This document shows positions 16,262 to 23,823 of a stretch of 64,000 nt of DNA, piece by piece. A program made the translations under genes and the position numbers. The notes beneath the pieces are model-generated. The model was given only the letters and a program-made list of their open reading frames with translations. It had not been told where the DNA came from and searched no databases. Origin of the DNA: Bradyrhizobium diazoefficiens (GTDB lineage: Bacteria; Pseudomonadota; Alphaproteobacteria; Rhizobiales; Xanthobacteraceae); assembly GCF_016612535.1 (NCBI RefSeq), contig NZ_JAENXS010000003.1:434001-498000 (forward strand). The letters run 5' to 3'. Within the stretch, counting starts at the first letter, position 1; every line of letters begins with the position of its first letter.

Positions 16262-17550
16262 CACGCGGCGATGAATTCGTTCCACTTGCGGACCATGTAG
16301 TCGTTCTCGTCCATCACGGCGTTCCAGCACGCGACTGCGCCCATGCGGTCCTCATAGGAGCCGCCGTCACGCACCGCGCCGGCCTTCTCCAAGAGCGAGC
16401 CGTCGGGCGCCTTGATGTCCTTCTCGGCCGGCTTGCCGTCCATCCAGTAGGCCCACTCGTAAGGCTGCATGTTGGCCTTCGCGGTCGAGAGCACGGCGGA
16501 ATAGTAGCCTTGGCGGTTGAGATAGGCACCGGCATAGCCGGACAGGAACCAGTTGACGAACTCGTAGGCCCAGTCGAGCTTCGCGCCCGACACGCCCTTG
16601 GACACGCAGAAGCCGGAGGCCCAGGAGCGATAGCCTTCCTTGAGCGGCTGGAAGGTGCAGGCGATGCCCATCGAGCGGACTTTGGTCACCGCCGGCGACC
16701 ACATCGACTGGATCACGGTTTCGCCCGAGGCCATCAGGTTGACGCTCTCGTTGAAGTCCTTCCAGAACGCGCGGAACTGGCCGGCCTTCTTGGCTTCGGT
16801 CATCACCTTCATGGTGAGATCGATCTCTTCCTTGGTCATGTTGCCCTTGTCGGCGTATTTGTATTTGCCGGTGGCTTCCACGACCATCGCGGCATCCATG
16901 ATGCCGATCGAGGGGATGTTGAGGATCGAGGCCTTGCCCTTGAATTCGGGATTGAGCAGCTCGGCCCACGAGCCGATCGGGCGGTTGATCAGGTCGGGAC
17001 GGATGCCGAGCGTGTCGGCGTTGTAGACGGTCGGGATCAGCGTGACGAACTCGGTCGCCGTCTTGGAGAAGGTCTTGGAGTCCTTGCCTTCGAGATAGAG
17101 CACCTTCCACGGCGCGGTGCCTTGGCCGCCGATCTTCTTGCCGCCGGGCGTCTCGCCTTTGGTGAACACCGGCGTGATGTTGTCGAATTCCTTGATCTTC
17201 TTGCTATCGAGAGCAAGGATGTTGCCCGACGGCACCAGCTTCTTCAGCGAGAAATATTCGGTGTCCAGCACGTCGAAGGAATTCGGCTGGGTCATCACGC
17301 GCTTGGTGACGTCGTCGGTGGTCGCGGTGATGTATTCGATCTTGATGCCGGTGTCCTTCAGGCACTGCTTGGAGATGTCGTCGCCCTCGTTCACGGCAGT
17401 GCCGAGATAGCGCAGCACCTTCGGTTCGGCCGACATCACATAAGGAAAGCCGGTGATGGCGCCGGAGCCGGCGGCGAGACCGGCGAGACCTGCGGTGCTC
17501 TTGAGTAGGGTGCGGCGGCTGACGCCGGTCTTCCTGGTCGTCTCGGTCAT
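16261..17550 (-). CDS. Periplasmic substrate-binding protein of ABC transporter (PotD/SBP class)
   Basis: 429 residues. The N-terminus has a twin-arginine signal (SRRTLLKSTAG, then a Gly/Ala-rich core ending about residue 38). The mature part has the two-lobe organisation of polyamine/Fe/opine binding proteins, with FDVLDTEYFSLKKL and SWAELLNPEFKGK characteristic of the family. It delivers substrate to the permeases encoded just downstream. GAGGAG lies eight bases before the ATG at 17550, which is preferred over a GTG nine bases earlier. Tat export suggests folding before transport. Confidence 0.9.
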   Translation of the reverse strand: MTETTRKTGVSRRTLLKSTAGLAGLAAGSGAITGFPYVMSAEPKVLRYLGTAVNEGDDISKQCLKDTGIKIEYITATTDDVTKRVMTQPNSFDVLDTEYFSLKKLVPSGNILALDSKKIKEFDNITPVFTKGETPGGKKIGGQGTAPWKVLYLEGKDSKTFSKTATEFVTLIPTVYNADTLGIRPDLINRPIGSWAELLNPEFKGKASILNIPSIGIMDAAMVVEATGKYKYADKGNMTKEEIDLTMKVMTEAKKAGQFRAFWKDFNESVNLMASGETVIQSMWSPAVTKVRSMGIACTFQPLKEGYRSWASGFCVSKGVSGAKLDWAYEFVNWFLSGYAGAYLNRQGYYSAVLSTAKANMQPYEWAYWMDGKPAEKDIKAPDGSLLEKAGAVRDGGSYEDRMGAVACWNAVMDENDYMVRKWNEFIAA

Positions 17551-17592
17551 GTCAATCACTCCTCTGTGTTGCGCATTTTCTACCTGAAGTCG

Positions 17593-18579
17593 TTACTGCA
17601 GGCGCTGCGCCTTGGCGGGATCCCAGGTGGCCAGCACGCGATCGCCCGGACGGAAGGGGCGGGCGTCGAACACGGTCTCGGGAACATGGGAGAACAGGGC
17701 GGTGCCGTCGTCGAGCGTGAGCGAGACGGCGACGTAGGAGCCCTGGTACTCGGTCTGGGTCAGCAGCGCCGGTGCGCCGAACTCACCTTCAACAACCGGC
17801 TTGATGCGGAGCTGATCGGCGCGTACGGCGATGAGGCTGCCGGCGTCGCTGATGACGTTGTGGCCGCCGATGAAGCGCGCCACGAATTCGGTGCGGGGAT
17901 GATGGAAGATGTCGCGGGCACTTCCCTGCTGCTCGATCTTGCCCTGGTTCATCACCACGATGTGGTCGGCGAGCGCCATCGCCTCTTCCTGGCCGTGGGT
18001 GACCTGGATGAAGCTGATGCCGAGCTCGCGCTGCAGGCGCTTCAATTCGCCGCGCATCCTGACCCGCAGGAACGGATCGAGCGCGGACAGCGGCTCGTCG
18101 AGCAGCAGGATCTGCGGCTCGGTGATCAGGGCGCGCGCGAGCGCAACGCGCTGCTGCTGGCCGCCGGAGAGCTGGGCCGGCAGGCGGGCGGCGTAGGGGC
18201 TCATCGCCACCAGCTCCAAAAGCTCGCCGGCGCGCTTGTGCCTGGCGGCACGGTCGACGCCGCGCATTTTCAGGGCAAACGCGACATTGTCGAGCACGCT
18301 CAGATGCGGAAACAGCGCATAGGATTGGAACATCATCGCCGTGCCGCGCTTGGCGGGCTCAAGGTCGGTGACGTTCTGCGGCCCGAGGATGATGTCGCCC
18401 TCGCTGACCGCCTCGTGGCCCGCGACCATGCGCAAGGTCGAGGTTTTGCCGCAGCCGGAGGGGCCGAGCAGGCAGCAATAGGTGCCGGCCGGGATCTTGA
18501 GGTTGACGTTATCGACCGCCAGCGTGTTGTCGTAGCGCTTGGTGACGGCGACCAGTTCGAGAGCGGCGGGAGTGGCCAT
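17593..18579 (-). CDS. ABC transporter ATPase (PotA-like)
   Basis: About 328 residues. Walker A GPSGCGKT, Q-loop MMFQSY, signature LSGGQQQR, Walker B ILLLDEPLSALD and H-loop THGQEEA are all intact. A C-terminal TOBE-like domain (about 240-328) is present. It powers the transporter encoded downstream in the same operon. The ATG at 18579 is the conventional start. A TTG at 18600, preceded by GGAGAGAGG, has the better ribosome-binding site and would add seven residues. It is the first gene of the leftward operon. Confidence 0.92.
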   Translation of the reverse strand: MATPAALELVAVTKRYDNTLAVDNVNLKIPAGTYCCLLGPSGCGKTSTLRMVAGHEAVSEGDIILGPQNVTDLEPAKRGTAMMFQSYALFPHLSVLDNVAFALKMRGVDRAARHKRAGELLELVAMSPYAARLPAQLSGGQQQRVALARALITEPQILLLDEPLSALDPFLRVRMRGELKRLQRELGISFIQVTHGQEEAMALADHIVVMNQGKIEQQGSARDIFHHPRTEFVARFIGGHNVISDAGSLIAVRADQLRIKPVVEGEFGAPALLTQTEYQGSYVAVSLTLDDGTALFSHVPETVFDARPFRPGDRVLATWDPAKAQRLQ

Positions 18580-18749
18580 GGCGTGTCCGGAGGAGGGCAA
18601 TGCTCAGCCTCTCTCCGCAAGGAGTGTGCCAACCGCACCTGATCCGCTGAATCGCAAAACTGTGCAGCGGAGTCAGGTCGTTAGATCGAATCCGGCGCGT
18701 TCGTGCGACACACGGGGCGGGCAGGGATGTGCACACGAAATGGGCGAAG

Positions 18750-18782
18750 ATTGTATAAAGTTTCGCCTGTGATTGGATACAA
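18750..18782. promoter_or_regulatory. Two-copy operator-like site for the divergent GntR regulator
   Basis: ATTGTATAAAG at 18750-18760 and ATTGGATACAA at 18772-18782 are degenerate copies of the palindrome TTGTATACAA, spaced 22 bases start to start, about two helical turns. They lie in the 248-base region between the ABC operon and the GntR gene. Palindromes around TNGTATACNA are typical targets of FCD-type GntR proteins; assignment to this regulator is inference. Confidence 0.5.
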
Positions 18783-18848
18783 CTCGTCGACTACCATCCG
18801 AGGCCGAACGTCGCCGATCGAGCTCCTCAAACCCAACGCCTCGAACTG

Positions 18849-19556
18849 ATGGCCGCCAAACCTCGACCGACATCCGATGCCCCCGACGCGAGCGATCGCG
18901 TCAGCCGGATCAGGGAGGGCGTGACCGCGGCGATCCTCGAGCATCGCCTGCTGCCGGGCACCAAGCTCGGCGAGGACGAGATTGGCGAGATCTATGGCGC
19001 GAGCCGCACGCTGGTTCGCACCGCGCTGCAGCAGCTCGCGCATGAGGGCATCATCAACATCGAGAAGAACCGCGGCGCCTTCGTCGCGCGCCCGACGCCG
19101 GGGGACGCCCGCGAGGTGTTCGAGGCGCGCCGGCTGATCGAGCCGGCGATCGTGGATCATGCCTGCGAAGCCGTCTCGCCGGCCTGGATCGACCGGCTTC
19201 AGCGGCATCTTGCCGAGGAGCGCGAGGCGGAGCTGTGCGGCGACGCGCGGGCGTCAGTCCGGCTCTCCGGCGAATTTCACAAGCTCGTCGCCGAGATGAG
19301 CGGCCACAGCATCTATCTCAGTTTCCTCAAGGAGCTGATCGCGCGCTCCTCGCTGATCATCCTGCTCTATCGCCGCCACGACACGCCGGCCTGCGGCACC
19401 GATCATCACGCCGAGATCGTCAACGCGATCCGCAAATGCGACAAGCAGGCCGCGCGTGCGCAGATGCTGTCGCATCTCGACGAGATCGAGGCCGAGCTGT
19501 TCCTGAAGGATCCCGCCGCCGACGAGCTGCGGCTCGCGGACGTGCTGGGCGCGTAA
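18849..19556 (+). CDS. GntR-family (FCD subfamily) transcriptional regulator
   Basis: 235 residues. The winged helix-turn-helix spans about 17-80 (GTKLGEDEIGEIYGASRTLVRTALQQL). The all-helical FCD ligand-binding domain spans about 90-215, with metal/ligand histidines in GEFHKLV, the central helices and DHHAEIV. It is divergent from the ABC/racemase operon, so it is most simply that operon's substrate-responsive repressor and regulates itself. Two operator-like repeats lie in the intergenic region. The ATG at 18849 is the only well-placed start. Confidence 0.9.
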   Translation: MAAKPRPTSDAPDASDRVSRIREGVTAAILEHRLLPGTKLGEDEIGEIYGASRTLVRTALQQLAHEGIINIEKNRGAFVARPTPGDAREVFEARRLIEPAIVDHACEAVSPAWIDRLQRHLAEEREAELCGDARASVRLSGEFHKLVAEMSGHSIYLSFLKELIARSSLIILLYRRHDTPACGTDHHAEIVNAIRKCDKQAARAQMLSHLDEIEAELFLKDPAADELRLADVLGA

Positions 19557-19574
19557 GCGAGCCGCGCCGTTCGG

Positions 19575-19784
19575 CTATTGCAGGGGAGATCCTTCGTTGC
19601 GCCTGACGATCTTCAGCACCAGCAGACCGGTGCCTAGGATCAGGAAGAGAACGCCGACGAAAGTCGTGCCGCCGTATTCAAACGTCACGCCGACCGCGGT
19701 CAGCAGGCATCCGATGATGATTGCGAAAAGTCCGCCGAGCTTCTTGATGAGCAGGACATGTCCGTCGCCCGTTTGTGCCACCAT
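19575..19784 (-). CDS. Small two-helix membrane protein
   Basis: 69 residues starting MVAQTGDGH, with two membrane helices (about 14-34 and 38-58) separated by a very short turn (EYGGTT), and a basic C-terminal tail, KIVRRNEGSP. GACGAGGCGTAAC before the ATG at 19784 offers a ribosome-binding site. The frame extends upstream to 19961, but that part reads like non-coding sequence. The function is unknown. It is convergent with the GntR gene, 18 bases apart. Confidence 0.6.
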   Translation of the reverse strand: MVAQTGDGHVLLIKKLGGLFAIIIGCLLTAVGVTFEYGGTTFVGVLFLILGTGLLVLKIVRRNEGSPLQ

Positions 19785-20158
19785 GTTACGCCTCGTCAAC
19801 TTTATATCAGGTCTGCTTTCGAGAGTTTCCGATTGTCCCCGGATCACATCGCGCAGCCCATGCGGGATCGTACTCCAGCGCAAGTTGGTTGCAATCTGGC
19901 GTTGATCATAAGTGTGAACCAGTGCCTGCCTTTTGATGAGAGTTCGATGCAAGCGAGACAATAGCGCTTACGCATTTGCCACAAATTCCCGTCTCGGTCG
20001 GCGCTCATTGCATCTCTCATGGAACGGTATGGCTGGGCTGCATAATCGCGCTGCGGTTGCAAATTGACTCGATGCCGACATCGGCATCAGTTTGCACGCA
20101 AGCGTCGAGTTCTAGAACGGAGCTGACATCAGTTGAATCCGTTCTGTGGAGTGGTGCC
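19785..20158. other. Intergenic region between small membrane protein gene and glutaminase gene
   Basis: 374 bases with lower GC than the genes beside it. It contains the 18-base palindrome described separately and a possible TTGACT -35 element at 20065-20070. The plus-strand frame open to 19976 reads like unstructured sequence. No gene is seen. Confidence 0.5.
20071..20088. promoter_or_regulatory. Palindromic operator candidate upstream of glutaminase gene
   Basis: GATGCCGA-CA-TCGGCATC, an 18-base inverted repeat with perfect eight-base arms, starting directly after TTGACT (20065-20070), i.e. where a repressor would sit between -35 and -10. It is 71 bases before the glutaminase start. The regulator is unknown. 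Confidence 0.45.
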
Positions 20159-21154
20159 ATGGCGCGCCCCCTGGCTGACGAGCGAGAGACGGCCTACGTT
20201 TCGACCGGCCATCTGCCGGATTCTGAGACGGTGCAGTCGCTGGTGAATGAGGCCCAGCGGCGGTTCAAGTCAAATCGCGAGGGCGAGAATTCGCAGGTCT
20301 ATCCGGCGCTTGCCCGGGTTCCGAGCGAGTTGTTCGGCGTCTGCGTGGTTGGAACCGGGGGACGCATCTACGGCGCCGGCGACGTCGACTACGAATTCTC
20401 GATCATGAGCGTGTCGAAGCCATTCCTGTTCGCCTTGGTCTGCGAGACGATCGGTCCCGAGCAAGCGCGTGCGAAGCTTGGCGCGAACGCGACCGGGCTT
20501 CCGTTCAACTCACTCGCCGCGATCGAGCAGGGCGGCGGCCGCACCAATCCGATGGTCAATGCCGGCGCGATCGCGACGACCAGCCTGGCACCGGGTATGA
20601 CTTCCGCGGCGCGGTGGAGATTCATCCACGACGGATTGTCGCGCTTCGCCGGCCGCGAACTGCCTTTGAATGAAGAAGTCTATGCGTCAGCGTCAGAGAC
20701 CAACTTCCGCAATCGAAGCATCGCACGCCTCCTGGAGAGCTACGACCGCATCTACTGCGATGCGAAAGAGGCAACTGATCTCTACACGCGGCAGTGCTCG
20801 CTCAATGTGAGCGCCCGCGATCTCGCCGTCATGGGCGCGACGTTGGCCGATGGCGGCGTCAATCCGGTCACGAAGCAGCGTGTGGTCGATGCGGTGGTCT
20901 GCCATTACGCGCTTGCCGTCATGATCACCGCCGGGCTTTACGAGACATCAGGTGACTGGCTTTACGATATCGGCCTGCCCGGCAAGAGCGGGATCGGCGG
21001 CGGCATTGTCGCGGTGTCGCCTGGCAAGGGCGGCTTCGGTACTTTCGCACCGCCGCTCGACACCGCTGGCAACAGCGTACGCGGACAGCTCGCTGCGAAG
21101 TTCCTGTCGCAGCGGCTGGGGATGGATCTATTCGTATCGCAACCGGAACAATGA
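20159..21154 (+). CDS. glsA: Glutaminase
   Basis: Hydrolyses glutamine to glutamate and ammonia in the cytoplasm. 331 residues, close to the family length of about 310 plus a short N-terminal extension. Family features include the catalytic serine motif SVSKPF (Ser-x-x-Lys), NPMVNAGA, the YxxQCS region (LYTRQCSLNVSARDLA) and GLPGKSGIGGGI near the C-terminus. TGGAG lies eight bases before the ATG at 20159. The frame opens upstream to 19976, but that part has no similarity to the family. It is followed by an MFS gene 65 bases on, probably co-transcribed. Confidence 0.92.
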   Translation: MARPLADERETAYVSTGHLPDSETVQSLVNEAQRRFKSNREGENSQVYPALARVPSELFGVCVVGTGGRIYGAGDVDYEFSIMSVSKPFLFALVCETIGPEQARAKLGANATGLPFNSLAAIEQGGGRTNPMVNAGAIATTSLAPGMTSAARWRFIHDGLSRFAGRELPLNEEVYASASETNFRNRSIARLLESYDRIYCDAKEATDLYTRQCSLNVSARDLAVMGATLADGGVNPVTKQRVVDAVVCHYALAVMITAGLYETSGDWLYDIGLPGKSGIGGGIVAVSPGKGGFGTFAPPLDTAGNSVRGQLAAKFLSQRLGMDLFVSQPEQ

Positions 21155-21219
21155 ATGCGCAAAGGCTCGGTGGGCCCTTGGCTCGACCGATCGCAACGCC
21201 GATCAACCGGGAGGACGCC

Positions 21220-22860
21220 ATGGCCACGCAGACAATCTCGATCGGCGGCATTCACCGGGAAGAGCGCGCGTCGTGGATCCCCATGATTTCGATCGCGCTC
21301 GGCCAGATGATCATGTCGTTCAACGTGGCCTCGCTCCCGGTCGCGATGGGCGGCATGGTCTCGAGTTTCGGCGTCGCGCCGACCACGGTCGCGACCGGGA
21401 TCGTGGCCTATTCGATGCTGGTGGCCGGCTTCGTGATGCTCGGCGCCAAGCTGGCTCAGCGTTTTGGCGCGTTGCAGGTGTTCCGCGGCGCCGTCGTTCT
21501 CTTCTTCATTTCGCAGCTCATGATGACGTTCAGCCCGACGGCGACGGTGATGATCTCGGCGCAGGCGCTCTGCGGCGCGTCGGGTTCGGTGATCGTGCCC
21601 TCGCTCGTCGCGCTGATTGCCGAGAACTATGCCGGCCGCCAGCAGGCAACCGCGCTTGGCGCGCTCGGTTCGGCGCGCGCGGCCGCCGGCGTGCTCGCCT
21701 TCGTGATCGGTGGCGTGCTCGGCACCTACATCGGCTGGCGGCCGGCGTTCGGCATCCTGATTGCCGCATCGGCCGTCGTCTTCCTCATGAGCTTCCGGCT
21801 GAAGCCAGATCGCGGCAGGCCCGATGTGCAGATCGACCTCGTCGGCGTGGCGCTGGCCGCAAGCGCGATCATCCTCATCAGCTTCGGCTTCAACAATCTG
21901 AACGGCTGGGGCCTTGCGGTTGCGACCGCCAATGCGCCGTTCGATCTGCTCGGCCTCTCGCCCGCGCCGATCATGATCGTCGGCGGCATCGTGCTGGGCC
22001 AGGGCTTCCTGACGTGGACGTACCGGCGGCAAAGCGCCGGCAAGACGCCGTTGTTGGCACTCGAAGTGATCGACTCCCCGGAGGAGCGCTGCGCGGTCTT
22101 TGCGCTGTTCGCAGTGGTGGCGCTGGAGGCTGCGCTGAATTTCACTGTTCCGCTCTACATCCAGATCGTGCAGGGACGTTCGCCGATCGCGACCGCGGTC
22201 GCGATGATGCCGTTCAATCTCACGGTGTTCTTCTCGGCGATGCTGATCGTCAATTTCTACGAGCGGCTGACGCCGCGGCAGATCGGCCGCTACGGTTTTG
22301 CGCTCTGCACCATCGCGCTGGTCTGGCTTGCCTTCGTCGTGCGCAACGACTGGAGCGAGGTCCCCGTGCTGTTCGGGCTGGTCCTGTTCGGGATCGGCCA
22401 GGGCTCGCTGGTGACCTTGCTGTTCAACGTGCTGGTGACGGCATCGCCGAAGGCACTCGCCGGCGATGTCGGCTCCTTGCGCGGCACCACGCAAAACCTC
22501 GCCGCAGCGCTCGGGACGGCGGTGGCAGGCGCGCTGCTGGTCGGCCTGCTCAGCACGATTGCGCTCGGCAAGATCACGGCGAGCCCGGTGCTGACGCCGG
22601 AGCTTCAGGCCCAGGTCGATCTCGGCAATATCACCTTCGTCAGCAACGACCGCCTACGTACCGTGCTGGAACGCACTCGCGGAACACCGGAGCAGGTCGC
22701 GGAAGCCGTGCGGGTGAACACCGAGGCGCGGTTGCGTGCGCTGAAGATCGGGCTTCTGATCATGGCAGGCCTCGCGCTGATCGCGATCATCCCGGCGGGA
22801 CGGCTGCCGAATTACCTGCCGGGCGAGATTCCCGGCGATGAATCCATTGCAAAGACCTGA
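21220..22860 (+). CDS. MFS transporter, DHA2-like (14-helix) type
   Basis: 546 residues with about 14 predicted membrane helices. Motif A-like MLGAKLAQRFGALQ lies in the loop after helix 2, and motif C-like GSARAAAGVLAFVIGGVLGTYIGW in helix 5, which marks drug/H+ antiporters. A non-membrane insertion near the C-terminus (about 460-515; VLERTRGTPEQVAEAV) lies before the last helix. The GGGAGGA site places the start at 21220 rather than at the ATG overlapping the glsA stop. It is probably an exporter; the substrate is unknown, though linkage to glutaminase could mean an amino-acid-related compound. Confidence 0.88.
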   Translation: MATQTISIGGIHREERASWIPMISIALGQMIMSFNVASLPVAMGGMVSSFGVAPTTVATGIVAYSMLVAGFVMLGAKLAQRFGALQVFRGAVVLFFISQLMMTFSPTATVMISAQALCGASGSVIVPSLVALIAENYAGRQQATALGALGSARAAAGVLAFVIGGVLGTYIGWRPAFGILIAASAVVFLMSFRLKPDRGRPDVQIDLVGVALAASAIILISFGFNNLNGWGLAVATANAPFDLLGLSPAPIMIVGGIVLGQGFLTWTYRRQSAGKTPLLALEVIDSPEERCAVFALFAVVALEAALNFTVPLYIQIVQGRSPIATAVAMMPFNLTVFFSAMLIVNFYERLTPRQIGRYGFALCTIALVWLAFVVRNDWSEVPVLFGLVLFGIGQGSLVTLLFNVLVTASPKALAGDVGSLRGTTQNLAAALGTAVAGALLVGLLSTIALGKITASPVLTPELQAQVDLGNITFVSNDRLRTVLERTRGTPEQVAEAVRVNTEARLRALKIGLLIMAGLALIAIIPAGRLPNYLPGEIPGDESIAKT

Positions 22861-22895
22861 AGAGAACGGCGGGGGCCCTCGAAGGAGAACCGCAA

Positions 22896-23219
22896 ATGAG
22901 ATCAGTGAGCGAGATGGATCGCCGCGACGCGCTGCGGATGATGTTGGGAGGCGTGATCCTCGCGAGCGCAGGCGCAAGCCTGTGGCCGCAGGATGCCACC
23001 GCCTTGCCGGAGGTCACGCCGGCCGATCAGCCGGCTCCGAGCAGAGGCGAAGGCGCCGATCGCACCTATGCGCAAACAGTCCGTCCGTTACCGGCACCAG
23101 CCCATCGTCCACCTCATCGTCCGCCGCATCGCCCGCGCCCGCCGGTGCATCGTCGGCGCCGGCGCTGGGTGTGCTGGTGGCATCGTGGCCGCCGCCATTG
23201 CGGCTGGCGTTGGCGTTAA
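22896..23219 (+). CDS. Small exported Pro/Arg/Trp-rich basic protein
   Basis: 107 residues. The N-terminal MDRRDALRMMLGGVILASAG resembles a twin-arginine signal. A Pro-rich linker and a strongly basic Pro/His/Arg stretch follow, then an end reading VCWWHRGRRHCGWRWR, where two cysteines could form a disulphide. I recall similar short exported proteins ending in a CWWHRGRRxCGW-like motif in other Rhizobiales; no role is known to me. GAAGGAG lies eight bases before the ATG. It sits between an MFS gene and an HdeD-like gene in the same direction. Confidence 0.65.
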   Translation: MRSVSEMDRRDALRMMLGGVILASAGASLWPQDATALPEVTPADQPAPSRGEGADRTYAQTVRPLPAPAHRPPHRPPHRPRPPVHRRRRRWVCWWHRGRRHCGWRWR

Positions 23220-23234
23220 CCGAGGGAGGATGAC

Positions 23235-23798
23235 ATGACGACGTACGATCACAGCGCGCCGATGGGCGCAACCGGCCTGCCGCAACCGCCCCGCTGGGTG
23301 TGCGTCCTGCTCGGTCTCTTCATGGTGTTCACGGGGCTGATGGTGCTGGGCGACCTTGCGTTCTTCACCGTGATCAGCGCACTGTTCATCGGCTGGATGG
23401 CGATCGCCGCCGGCGCCTTCGAGATATTCCACGCGTTCTGGACCAAGGGCTGGGGCGGTTTCGTCTGGCAGGTGGTGCTCGGCATTCTCTACATCGCCTT
23501 CGGCGTCGTTCTCGTCAGCCAGCCGCTGACCGGCGCGCTGCTGCTGACCTATGCACTTGGCTTGGCGCTTCTCGTCTCCGGCGTGGTGCGGATGCTGATC
23601 GGCATTGGCCGCCGGGAGCAGGGCGGATGGATCATGCTGGCATCCGGGCTGTTCGGCGTGCTCGCCGGTCTCATCATCCTCACCGGTTTTCCGATGACCG
23701 GGCTCTGGGTGCTGGGACTGCTGCTCGGCATCGATCTGTTGTCGCACGGGATCGGCTGGCTGACCTTGGCCTGGCGGCCCGTGGCCGCGACAGCGTAA
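23235..23798 (+). CDS. HdeD/DUF308-family membrane protein
   Basis: 187 residues with six short membrane helices arranged as three pairs, the DUF308 (HdeD) layout, with the repeated FTGLMVLGDLAFFTVISALFIG-like pattern of helix, glycine turn, helix. HdeD is linked to acid-stress resistance in enterobacteria; a similar role here is inference. It starts 15 bases after the preceding small basic protein gene, with AGGGAGGA as ribosome-binding site, so the two are probably co-transcribed. Confidence 0.88.
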   Translation: MTTYDHSAPMGATGLPQPPRWVCVLLGLFMVFTGLMVLGDLAFFTVISALFIGWMAIAAGAFEIFHAFWTKGWGGFVWQVVLGILYIAFGVVLVSQPLTGALLLTYALGLALLVSGVVRMLIGIGRREQGGWIMLASGLFGVLAGLIILTGFPMTGLWVLGLLLGIDLLSHGIGWLTLAWRPVAATA

Positions 23799-23823
23799 CG
23801 GAGCACCGGCACGGAGAGCGGAC

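Noticed and set aside
14006..17508. Two long plus-strand frames (721 and 446 codons) across the ABC operon
   Set aside because: They are rich in Asp, His, Arg and Glu with no domain and lie antisense to clear permease and binding protein genes.
20962..22494. Minus-strand frame of 510 codons opposite the MFS gene
   Set aside because: Charged, His/Arg/Asp-rich composition typical of a complementary shadow; the plus-strand frame has 14 membrane helices and a ribosome-binding site.
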